This document shows, one piece after another, positions 1-9,461 of a stretch of 64,000 nt of DNA. A program made the position numbers and the translations under genes. Source of the DNA: Collinsella aerofaciens (GTDB lineage Bacteria > Actinomycetota > Coriobacteriia > Coriobacteriales > Coriobacteriaceae). The notes below the pieces were generated by a model, which searched no databases, was not told the origin of the DNA, and saw nothing but the letters and a program-made list of their open reading frames with translations. Every line of letters begins with the position of its first letter. Within the stretch, counting starts at the first letter, position 1. The stretch lies in assembly GCF_015546965.1 (NCBI RefSeq), contig NZ_JADMUF010000001.1, forward strand, positions 310,001 to 374,000, written 5' to 3'.

Positions 1-153
1 CCCTTCGCCTATAACAAAGGACAGCGTCTCCCTGAAACATTCCGTGCTTGCGAGAGATTTTACACGGTTCAGAAAAATCTGTTACTTACTCCGCAAACGG
101 TCGCTATATGAGATAAACGGTAGCCGACATGCGCACTAGTTGCCTCCTGCAGC

Positions 154-1596
154 CTACTGAGCCAGTCGATAGATCTCCATCTCGGCCGAACCCTCGGCAT
201 GCAGCTCCATCGTGGATACCGCAGGCGAATACGTACGGCTTGTGAGCGCAGCCTCTCCACCGTTGGCAAAAATCTCAACCAGGGTCGTGTCCGATAGCAC
301 GCGCAAATCACGCAGCTCATCGACCTCAACCGACCTTACGTCACGTCCGTAGCCCTCATCGTCCATGTCGAGCGTAAGCATGCCATCCGCATAGCGCACG
401 GTAACGCCCTCACGGATCCTAAGCTCGACGGTCTTCACTTCCGAGCAGGAGACGACGGCATCAAATAGACGACCGGGCTCCGCGGCGCCCTCACCGGCAT
501 GAACGTGCACGCCCGCACCGCGCAGCTTTTCGAGCTCACGGGCAGGCCACTGGCAGAGTTTGCCGTTGTGCATGCTCAGTTGGCGCGGCACCGTCAGCGC
601 GCACTGCCATCCGCGCTCGACCGTTGGGTTTTTCACCGTTGCATCGGGGCAGCCCACCCAGCCGATCATCAAGCGTCGCCCGGCGGCGTCCTCAAAAGAT
701 TGCGGGGCATAGAAGTCGAAGCCCGCATCAACCATCGGCGGCATGCCCTGGTCGGCAATCTTAAAACTCCGGGCATCCCAATCGGCCTCGATGCGGAACC
801 ACACGCACTGGTGCGGATTGTGGTAACGCCAGCCCTCGGCGGGCACACCCTGTGGACAGCAGACGAGCACGAGCTCGCCATCCAGCTCAAACAGGTCGGG
901 GCACTCCCACATAAAGCCAAACTTCTCGTCCAGCTCAATGCGCGTCGCATACGCCCAAGATTCCAGATCGCACGACGTGAACACGAGCACGCATCCACGG
1001 TCATCTTTCGTGCGCGCGCCCAGCACCATGTAGTACACGCCATTGTGCTCAAGAACCTTGGGATCGCGCACATGTGTGCCAATGTCGCTAGGATAATCGA
1101 GCGGGCCGATGGCCAGCTGCTTCTCGCCCAGCTCGTCGGGGTTATCGGTAACCATATGGATCTGGTTTTGCTCACGGCCCGTCAACACGTAGTCGTAATC
1201 ATCGCGGTCAAAATGCTTGACGTTGCCGGTATAGAAGTAGTGAATCTTGCCATCACGTACAAAGGCAGAACCAGAATACGCTCCGCTCGAATCCAAATCG
1301 GAATCGGGGAACAGCACGGGGCCGTGATTCTCGTACGTCACAAAATCCTTTGTCGTCAGATGGTTCCAAAGCACTGGACCGCCATGCGCAGCATCGAAAG
1401 GATCGTATTGATGATAGATGTGATACGTATCACCAATCTGAACCAAACCGTTGGGGTCGTTGAGCCAGCCAAGCTCAGGCTCCACATGGAACAGAAGCCT
1501 ATCGGGGTCGGACGCGATGCGAGCCGCCGTCTCATCCTGTCCGGCACGCCACTGCTCATAGTCCGCGCGTGTCACCTTGTTTTTTTGATTTAACAT
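154..1596 (-). CDS. scrB: Sucrose-6-phosphate hydrolase (GH32 beta-fructofuranosidase)
   Basis: Cytoplasmic GH32 enzyme of 480 aa that should split the sucrose-6-phosphate delivered by the adjacent PTS permease into glucose-6-phosphate and fructose. The family motifs are visible: WLNDPNG near residue 44 carries the nucleophile Asp, an RDP motif (HVRDPKV) the transition-state Asp, and WECPD the acid/base Glu. A C-terminal beta-sandwich follows. It is the last gene of a minus-strand set (second GH32, EIIBC, this gene), separated from the EIIBC gene by about 100 bp holding a hairpin. Length and motifs are normal for ScrB/SacA. Substrate is inferred from the PTS neighbour; a broader fructosidase is possible. 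Confidence 0.9.
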   Translation of the reverse strand: MLNQKNKVTRADYEQWRAGQDETAARIASDPDRLLFHVEPELGWLNDPNGLVQIGDTYHIYHQYDPFDAAHGGPVLWNHLTTKDFVTYENHGPVLFPDSDLDSSGAYSGSAFVRDGKIHYFYTGNVKHFDRDDYDYVLTGREQNQIHMVTDNPDELGEKQLAIGPLDYPSDIGTHVRDPKVLEHNGVYYMVLGARTKDDRGCVLVFTSCDLESWAYATRIELDEKFGFMWECPDLFELDGELVLVCCPQGVPAEGWRYHNPHQCVWFRIEADWDARSFKIADQGMPPMVDAGFDFYAPQSFEDAAGRRLMIGWVGCPDATVKNPTVERGWQCALTVPRQLSMHNGKLCQWPARELEKLRGAGVHVHAGEGAAEPGRLFDAVVSCSEVKTVELRIREGVTVRYADGMLTLDMDDEGYGRDVRSVEVDELRDLRVLSDTTLVEIFANGGEAALTSRTYSPAVSTMELHAEGSAEMEIYRLAQ

Positions 1597-1620
1597 CGCC
1601 GTTGACTTTCTCGTCTATGG

Positions 1621-1658
1621 GGAAGGACGCTCGACTCACACGAGTCGAACGCCCTTCC
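1621..1658 (-). promoter_or_regulatory. Intercistronic hairpin between EIIBC gene and scrB
   Basis: The arms GGAAGG..TCGACT and AGTCGA..CCTTCC pair with two small mismatches around a 6-nt loop. No T-tract follows in the minus direction, so it is more likely an mRNA-stabilising or partial-termination hairpin than a full terminator. Confidence 0.5.
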
Positions 1659-1697
1659 TCAAATGAACTTATCCTCAGATTACACTGAACGGCTCAA

Positions 1698-3149
1698 CTA
1701 GAAGCTAACGTCGAAGCCAGCGCCAGCGCCCTCTTCATCGGTGGTCGGCACGCCCTTTGCCTTGTTGTAGGCAAAGATCAACACGATCGGCACGATAAAG
1801 GCGATGAGATTGCCAGCCACATACCACACGAGGGTCTCGGGCGTGACGATGAGCAGGCCAAGCACGCCGGTCAGACCCTGACCGATAGCGCGCACCTCAA
1901 AGAGCTTGACGAAGGCACCGCCGCAGCCTGCACCGATGCATGCGCAGATGAACGGAATGATCGAATAGCGCATGTTTGCAGCAAAGATAGCGGGCTCGGA
2001 GATACCGACCAGCGTCGGGATAAAGGAAGACATGCAGATGTTGCGCTCTTTGGAATGCTTCTTGTGAATGAGGTACATGCCGATGGCGCCGCCGCCCTGG
2101 GCGATGATGGAAACCGACCAGATGGCCTGGATGTAGTTGAAGCCGGTCGTGGCAACGAGGTTGGCCTCGATACCCTGGATGAACTGATGCGTACCGGTAA
2201 CGACGAGCGGCTGCAGGAACGCGGCGAAGACAAAGGCACCAAAGACGCCCATCCTGTTGTACAGGATATCGATTACGCCGGCGAGGACGTCACCGATCAG
2301 GTTGCCGAGCGGGCCGAACACGGTGAACAGGGCAACGTTAGCAAGAATCAGGGTAACGGTCGGGACAAAGACGAACGAAACGACCTCGGGGATGTACTTC
2401 TGGGCAATCTTCTCGACCTTGGCCATAAACCAGGCAGTCAGGATTGCGGGGAACACACCGCCCTGGAAAGCAACCATGGGAATGGATAACGGACCGAAGT
2501 TCCAATAATCAGCACCCGACGGATCCATAACGAACGCGTTGCGGTTCATAAGGTTCGGGTGAACCATGACGATACCGACGAGGATACCCAGAATCGGGTT
2601 ACCGCCAAAACGCTTAACCGCGCTGTACATCACAAGAACAGGCAGGTAGTCGAAGGTGGTAGCGATGATAGCGAAGAAGCTTGCAAGATTCTTGAGGAAC
2701 TCACTGTGATCAGCGAGGCTGCCTTCCATACCGAAGAGGCCGTTGGCAACAATCAGCGACTTAAGGCCGATGATGATGGCCGCACCGACGAAGGCGGGAA
2801 TGATGGGGATAAAGATGTCCGAGAATACCTTGAGGACCGAGAAGAACTTGCCCTTCTTGTCTGCCTCGGCGCCCTTGACCTCGGAAGCACTGATCTCCTT
2901 AACGCCCGTCAGAGCCATAAACTCATCGTAAACCTTGTTGACGGTACCGGTACCGAAGATGATCATGAGCTGGCCGCTGTTGTACAGCACGCCCTTGACG
3001 CCATCGATGTTCTCGAGCTCGGCCTTGTTGTATTTGCTCGTATCCTTGAGCACCAGACGCAGACGGGTCACGCAATGCGTGGCGCCCTCGATGTTCTCCA
3101 GTCCGCCGACGTTGTCGACGACTTGCTGGGACACTGCCTTGTAGTCCAT
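1698..3149 (-). CDS. scrA: PTS sucrose-type EIIBC (glucose superfamily)
   Basis: Membrane permease of 483 aa that imports and phosphorylates a sugar, probably sucrose. The N-terminal IIB domain has the phosphorylated Cys at residue 26 (THCVTRLRL), followed by a IIC domain with about ten hydrophobic segments from residue 105 onward. There is no IIA domain, so it relies on a IIA(Glc)-type partner elsewhere. I chose the ATG at 3149 because GGAGAGG sits 3-9 bases before it; an in-frame ATG four codons upstream would have its Shine-Dalgarno too close. It lies between two GH32 genes under a LacI regulator, which supports sucrose or another fructoside as substrate. Confidence 0.88.
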   Translation of the reverse strand: MDYKAVSQQVVDNVGGLENIEGATHCVTRLRLVLKDTSKYNKAELENIDGVKGVLYNSGQLMIIFGTGTVNKVYDEFMALTGVKEISASEVKGAEADKKGKFFSVLKVFSDIFIPIIPAFVGAAIIIGLKSLIVANGLFGMEGSLADHSEFLKNLASFFAIIATTFDYLPVLVMYSAVKRFGGNPILGILVGIVMVHPNLMNRNAFVMDPSGADYWNFGPLSIPMVAFQGGVFPAILTAWFMAKVEKIAQKYIPEVVSFVFVPTVTLILANVALFTVFGPLGNLIGDVLAGVIDILYNRMGVFGAFVFAAFLQPLVVTGTHQFIQGIEANLVATTGFNYIQAIWSVSIIAQGGGAIGMYLIHKKHSKERNICMSSFIPTLVGISEPAIFAANMRYSIIPFICACIGAGCGGAFVKLFEVRAIGQGLTGVLGLLIVTPETLVWYVAGNLIAFIVPIVLIFAYNKAKGVPTTDEEGAGAGFDVSF

Positions 3150-3194
3150 GTTCCTCTCCATTCCTTTTCTAAATCATAAAACGGTTCGTTGCCG

Positions 3195-4577
3195 CTACAG
3201 AGACGCGATCGTTGCGTTTGCGCACTTGAGCGCACCGTCGGTGACGGTAAGCGCCACACCCTGGCCCTGCTTGTTGCAGAAGCGAGCGTTGAGCGCAACA
3301 TCATCGACAAAGATGGTCGCGATGTCGTCGTCGACGACCAGACGCACATGGTGAGTGCCCTCGCCCTTAAAGAACAACGGACGCTCGAGGCCCATGTTGT
3401 TGACCTGGAACCACGGGTACTGGGGAGCCGGCGTGAACTCGAGCTTGCCCTCGCGCAGGTTGGCGCGGAACTCATAGGCAAGACCGGTCTCGGCGTCCTC
3501 GGCGAACTTGACCGAGAAGCCGGCAGCGTTACCGCCGAGCTCAATGTCGGCATCGAGCAAGTAGGTGGAGCCGGCATCCGCGGCGAGCACCTGCTCGACC
3601 TTGCCCGACTCGCAGGAAAGCTCAAAGGTCTCGACTGCCTTAGCCTCGCCAAAGGCGCCAAGCATGCTGTCGGGGAGCTTGGTGCCGAGCGTTCCGTCGG
3701 CACGCTGAACGATCTCGAGGGGCATAAAGGTGCCACCCCATAGGTAAGAGCTGGGGTCGCCGCCCTCGTCACGCGTAGGAACCCAACCAAAGAGAACGCG
3801 ACGCTCGCCATCGAATGCGGTGCGAGCGGCGTAGTACGCGCGGCCGTCGAAGGAGTCGTCAGCGGGGGTAATCCAAGGACCGTTGATGGACTTGGACATG
3901 CGGTAACGGGTCTTGTTGCCGTCGCTGTACTCGGAAAAGACGAGGTACCACCAGTCGCCCATCTTAAAGAGATCAGGCATCTCAAACATGGTGTACAGGC
4001 CCGGGTTCCACCAGTCGCCCTGGAACTCCCAGTTGGTCAGATCCTTGGAGGTGAACTTGACCAGGCGGCCGGTCATCAGACGCTTGTCCTCGCCCACACG
4101 CGTGCCGAGGATGAGCATGTACTCTTCGTTCTCCTCATCCCAAAGCACAAAGGGATCGCGCCAGTTGCGGTCATCGTAACCCTCCTGGGGCGGAAGCAGC
4201 GTCTCGGCGATGTTCTTCTCCCACTTGACGGCGTCGTCGCTCGTTGCATGAAGAAGAACCTGCTTCATCAAACGTGCGCGGACCTTATCGCGATTGCAAC
4301 CAGTGTAGAGCGCATGGTACTTGTCGCCCACCTTAAACACCGTGCCGGCATAAATGTACTGGTCGACTTCCTCGTCGCCGCCACGCTCAAGGCTCTCGCC
4401 AAAGTCCTTGTAGTTGACGAAATCCTTGGTCGTAGCGAGTGCCCAGCCAAACGGCTCTCCGAAAGGTTCGGGGTTACGCGTGTCACGCTGATGATAGAGA
4501 TAGAACGTGCCGTCCTCGCCGTACGGCATGATGTCGCCTACCCAAATTCCCTCAGGCTGGTAATACACCTTGTGCAT
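3195..4577 (-). CDS. GH32-family glycosidase, divergent second copy
   Basis: A 460-aa protein of the GH32 five-bladed propeller type, first gene of the fructoside operon. RDP (NWRDPF) and EMPDLF match the conserved Asp and the acid/base Glu. The N-terminal nucleophile block reads GIWVGDIMPYGEDG instead of WMNDPNG, so the Asp is kept in an altered context, typical of a distinct GH32 branch with a C-terminal lectin-like domain. Start: ATG at 4577 has GGAAAGGAAG 6 nt upstream; a GTG six codons further up overlaps that Shine-Dalgarno. Substrate is unknown; the context suggests a fructoside other than plain sucrose-6-phosphate. It could be a non-phosphate fructosidase. Confidence 0.75.
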   Translation of the reverse strand: MHKVYYQPEGIWVGDIMPYGEDGTFYLYHQRDTRNPEPFGEPFGWALATTKDFVNYKDFGESLERGGDEEVDQYIYAGTVFKVGDKYHALYTGCNRDKVRARLMKQVLLHATSDDAVKWEKNIAETLLPPQEGYDDRNWRDPFVLWDEENEEYMLILGTRVGEDKRLMTGRLVKFTSKDLTNWEFQGDWWNPGLYTMFEMPDLFKMGDWWYLVFSEYSDGNKTRYRMSKSINGPWITPADDSFDGRAYYAARTAFDGERRVLFGWVPTRDEGGDPSSYLWGGTFMPLEIVQRADGTLGTKLPDSMLGAFGEAKAVETFELSCESGKVEQVLAADAGSTYLLDADIELGGNAAGFSVKFAEDAETGLAYEFRANLREGKLEFTPAPQYPWFQVNNMGLERPLFFKGEGTHHVRLVVDDDIATIFVDDVALNARFCNKQGQGVALTVTDGALKCANATIASL

Positions 4578-4623
4578 CCGAGACTTCCTTTCCACGACAT
4601 ACTAACTCGGTACAATGGCAAGA

Positions 4624-4710
4624 TATGTCAATCGTTTTCATATGTCAAACGTTTTCACACCAATACGTCTTTTCGCAGTTCCAGTCGTCGGCAAACGGTT
4701 GACATATGCC
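4624..4710 (-). promoter_or_regulatory. Three LacI-type operators before the fructoside operon
   Basis: Three related sites sit in the gap between the LacI stop and the first GH32 start: about 4624-4644, 4643-4659 (TGTCAAACGTTTTCACA) and, in the opposite sense, 4690-4710. They share TGTCAANCGTTTNCA with the site in front of the regulator gene itself. Inferred targets of the 336-aa LacI protein encoded just upstream. Confidence 0.65.
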
Positions 4711-4760
4711 GGTGAACGGTCATCAGAGGCGTTTGAGGAATTCTTTTGGCACGGGATGAA

Positions 4761-5771
4761 CTACGCGGTTTTGCCCTCAATGAGTTCAACGGGGAGCTTG
4801 ATATTCGATTCGGGATTATCGCCGTTAATAAGAGCGATGATGGATTGCGCCGCGAGCTCTCCGATGCGATCGATATCTTGACGTACGGTTGTTAAGTCAG
4901 GCATAAACGTCATAGTGCGGCGGGCACCATCCGCGCCCACGACCTTAATGTCGTCTGGAGCGCTCAAGCCGCGCTGCTTCATCACGTTGAGACAGATGGC
5001 CGCCATCGTATCGTCTCCCGCAAAGATGCCGTCAATATCGGGGTTCTCATCGAGGATCCTCGCAACGACCGCGCCCTTTTCGTCGTCGGGCTTAACGAAC
5101 TCAACCTCACGGACAAGCGCGGACAAACCGGACTGCTCAACAACATCGAGGTAGGCATCGGTACGCTTATTGGCAGGCATGCGCATGCGGCTATTGCTGC
5201 GCAGGCACAGGATACGCCTGCAGCCGTCATCAATCAGACGGCGCGTGGCGAGCTCGCCAATGCCATAGCTGTCACTTGCAATCTGGACAGAGCCCTCGCC
5301 AAGATCGCAGTCGATGCCAACCAGGCTCAAGCCCATCTCGGCATATGCCTCGGCACCGATATTGAGGGAATTGACGATGACGCCGTCGACCATATTGCGG
5401 CGGAGCATGTCAATATAGGAACGCTCAAGATCGGGTCGATTGGCACTGTTGCACAGCAACATCTTAAAGCCGTTTTCCGCTAACGTGCGCTCGACCGCCT
5501 GCACAACCTGAGCATGGAACGGGCTGCTCACAAAGGGAACGATCATACCGATAAGATTCAGGCGACCGTTGAGCATGGCACGGGCGATATCGTTGGGCGT
5601 GTAATTGATGCGCTCCATCGCCGCATGGACTTTATCGCGGGTTTCCTGGCTAATGTAGCCGCGATTATTAAGCACGCGAGATACCGTAGTAGGCGAAACC
5701 CCCGCCACCGCTGCAACTTCCTTGATACCAGGCTTAGCCGTATCCTTAGAACGAGCACCCTCGCGAGCCAT
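4761..5771 (-). CDS. LacI-family repressor of the fructoside PTS operon
   Basis: LacI/GalR regulator of 336 aa. The HTH is IKEVAAVAGVSPTTVSRVLNN near residues 17-38, followed by the hinge helix and a periplasmic-binding-protein-like sensor domain. Start at ATG 5771 with GGGGGAGG 5 nt upstream; an ATG seven codons further up lacks a site. It is codirectional with and just upstream of the GH32/EIIBC/scrB set, and matching operators lie both before that set and before this gene, so autoregulation plus control of fructoside uptake is a sound inference (ScrR-like). The effector, perhaps fructose or a sugar phosphate, is not visible. Confidence 0.85.
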   Translation of the reverse strand: MAREGARSKDTAKPGIKEVAAVAGVSPTTVSRVLNNRGYISQETRDKVHAAMERINYTPNDIARAMLNGRLNLIGMIVPFVSSPFHAQVVQAVERTLAENGFKMLLCNSANRPDLERSYIDMLRRNMVDGVIVNSLNIGAEAYAEMGLSLVGIDCDLGEGSVQIASDSYGIGELATRRLIDDGCRRILCLRSNSRMRMPANKRTDAYLDVVEQSGLSALVREVEFVKPDDEKGAVVARILDENPDIDGIFAGDDTMAAICLNVMKQRGLSAPDDIKVVGADGARRTMTFMPDLTTVRQDIDRIGELAAQSIIALINGDNPESNIKLPVELIEGKTA

Positions 5772-5790
5772 AGCACCCTCCCCCATCAAC

Positions 5791-5809
5791 ATGTCATACG
5801 TTTACATAC
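5791..5809 (-). promoter_or_regulatory. Operator in front of the LacI gene
   Basis: TGTCATACGTTTACA is an imperfect palindrome matching the sites at 4624-4710 and lies 20 bp before the regulator start. Likely autoregulation. Confidence 0.6.
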
Positions 5810-5920
5810 GAACAAAGCATACCCCAACAACAGCGGGAAGACGGTAACAGCACAAGTAAGTAAACGACTCATCCAAATAATTAGGAGAGTTCCGCCTAAA
5901 GGGTGACTACACAGGACCCC

Positions 5921-6050
5921 CGCCGGGCCGCTTTGGGTTACTTTCCAAAACATTTCCGCAGAACGCAAAGGGCTCCGCCGCGCGAAGCGCGCAGCGGAGC
6001 CCTTTGCATGTCCGAGGACGTTTTGGAAAGTAACCCAAAGCGGCCCGGCG
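5921..6050 (-). repeat. Long double-stem hairpin element (family 2, copy a)
   Basis: Outer arms 5921-5951 and 6020-6050 are a perfect 31-bp inverted repeat. Inside it, a second stem (5965-5978 with 5994-6007) is capped by a GC hairpin. The unpaired internal loop keeps CCGCAG on the 5' side and CGAGGAC on the 3' side, the same as in the element at 31722-31874, although the stems differ. It begins about 20 bp past the stop codon of the glycyl-radical subunit gene, so it may act as a terminator or 3'-UTR element. Confidence 0.75.
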
Positions 6051-6072
6051 ATCCTGCGGGAGTTAAACCCCT

Positions 6073-6324
6073 TTAGAACTTGTCGTGGAAGGTACGCGAA
6101 ATGACCTCGTCCTGCTGCTCCTTGGTGAGCGTGTGGAAGTTCACGGCATAGCCGGAAACGCGGATGGTCAGCTGCGGGTACTTCTCGGGGTGAGCCTGAG
6201 CATCGAGCAACGTCTCACGGTTGAAGACGTTGATGTTCAGGTGATGGCCACCCTTCTCGGCGTAAGCGTCGAGCATGTGGACCAGGTTATCGGCCTGAGT
6301 CTCGGAAACTTCAGAAACCTTCAT
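6073..6324 (-). CDS. grcA: Stand-alone glycyl-radical subunit of pyruvate formate-lyase (GrcA-like)
   Basis: An 83-aa protein that is only the C-terminal radical domain of [26 protein letters not shown] and the radical motif RVSGYAV with the radical-bearing Gly at residue 58. E. coli GrcA/YfiD (about 127 aa) is a spare part for damaged PFL. Here the preceding core gene lacks this domain entirely, so this piece is probably an obligate subunit. Its start has a strong AAGGAG 7-8 nt upstream. It follows the core gene by 85 bp on the same strand, with two hairpins between. A PFL-activating radical-SAM enzyme would have to install the radical and is not in the window. Confidence 0.88.
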   Translation of the reverse strand: MKVSEVSETQADNLVHMLDAYAEKGGHHLNINVFNRETLLDAQAHPEKYPQLTIRVSGYAVNFHTLTKEQQDEVISRTFHDKF

Positions 6325-6347
6325 AATGTGTCTCCTTCGATCGATAG

Positions 6348-6408
6348 GCGCCGGCCGAAACCGGCGCGCTAATCAGTAATCGTTATTGTTAGTATAGCAC
6401 TAACAATA
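6348..6408 (-). promoter_or_regulatory. Two hairpins between the PFL core and radical subunit genes
   Basis: The first (6384-6393 with 6399-6408) has a perfect 10-bp AT-rich stem just after the pflB stop. The second (6348-6354 with 6361-6367) has a GCGCCGG stem and a 6-nt loop. Neither is followed by a T-tract, so they may mark processing or stability control that sets the ratio of the two subunits. Confidence 0.55.
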
Positions 6409-6409
6409 G

Positions 6410-8461
<2,052 letters not shown>

Positions 8462-9011
8462 TGTGTAACCACGCTCCTAGTTACGTGTAATGCGGCGCTC
8501 TCTCACACCGCTGCTTATTGAATTCTTGAATTATCGGCTTGCACTACCGGCTTCTTCCGTTCTTCACCACACGTTGGTACAGGGAAAAACGTTTGTCCAC
8601 CTTGGAACTGCAACCCAAAACCCAAGATTTCACCCGTTTGAGAAGGATAACATAGCTACCCCCTTCATCAGGGCTGTTATATGTTTCTTTTTTTATACCA
8701 TTAGGGCGTTTTTAACAAATCCGCAGGAAATGCGAGCGCGAACAACTACCGTTCACCGATTTGTTTGGTATTTTTCCTTGCCTTTGTACGACGTTCACTC
8801 TAGCTGTTATGCCAGCTTTAGCAGGGTAAAGTGCCTCTGAGTAGGCTTTGGGACATGCCTAACGATCTGCCCCAAACTTTACTGGCACCGACGGTGTACG
8901 GAGGTCGCCTAAAGGTAGTTTTCTAGGCATGTCCCAAAATCTACGGTATGGGTCGTGCGGACGGGGGTATCATCTTTCACCGAAAATAGTTTCTAGTGTT
9001 AGGGGTTTTCG
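8462..9011. promoter_or_regulatory. Divergent intergenic region between pflB and the MarR gene
   Basis: A 550-bp AT-richer region that must hold the pfl promoter (minus) and the marR promoter (plus). It contains the inverted repeat at 8847-8938. I see no convincing open frame with a ribosome-binding site. A tract near 8700-8720 (GTTTTTAACAAAT) is weakly Rex-like, which is not enough for a call. Confidence 0.4.
8847..8938. repeat. 92-bp element with perfect 15-bp terminal inverted repeats
   Basis: The arms TTTGGGACATGCCTA (8847-8861) and its exact complement (8924-8938) enclose 62 bp. It looks like a MITE or a large hairpin ahead of the marR gene. No transposase is nearby. Confidence 0.55.
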
Positions 9012-9461
9012 GTGGAAGAAACCGATTTCCATGAGCTTGGGCGTCAGCTCCTTACCGAGTTTGGCGGCATTCACCAGCGCGTTTCGCGCTTTGTGGACAA
9101 AGCTCTCAGCGGCGAGATGGCTGTCATGCGCGCCCTTATGCTCGCTGGCGGTTCGCTCACGCCGAGCGAACTCGCTGATCGCGCCTGGGTCTCGAACGCC
9201 CGCATTGCCAATATCCTACGCGCTCTCGAAGCCAAGGGCTGGGTTGAGCGTGAGCACTCAAAGACCGACCGTCGTCGCGTACACGTCATAGTGACCGACA
9301 AGGGATTCCAGGATCTCGAAATCAAACGCCGGGAATTCGAGGACCGCACCGCGGCTTTCCTCGAACAGCTCGGCGAAACAGATACCCAAGAGATGGTGCG
9401 TCTTCTAAGGCGTGCCAACGAAATTATCGACCACAATCAAGAAAGGAGAAATGCCGAGTGA
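9012..9461 (+). CDS. MarR-family transcriptional regulator
   Basis: A 149-aa winged-helix protein: the recognition region LTPSELADRAWVSNARIANILRAL lies at about residues 48-72 and the wing DRRRVHVIVTDKG at about 85-98. Start is GTG at 9012 with AGGGG 7 nt upstream. Its stop overlaps the start of the first ABC exporter gene (GTGA), so it is the first gene of a three-gene operon and probably represses it, relieved by a drug-like or peptide ligand. That pattern is common for MarR plus heterodimeric ABC exporter operons. The ligand is unknown. Confidence 0.88.
   Translation: MEETDFHELGRQLLTEFGGIHQRVSRFVDKALSGEMAVMRALMLAGGSLTPSELADRAWVSNARIANILRALEAKGWVEREHSKTDRRRVHVIVTDKGFQDLEIKRREFEDRTAAFLEQLGETDTQEMVRLLRRANEIIDHNQERRNAE

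Noticed and set aside
4575-4595. Upstream GTG start for the divergent GH32
   Set aside because: It would place the start over the Shine-Dalgarno (GGAAAGGAAG) that fits the ATG at 4577.
8490-8840. A 116-codon open frame upstream of marR
   Set aside because: No Shine-Dalgarno, unusual codon use and overlap with the pfl promoter region; the translation has no known features.
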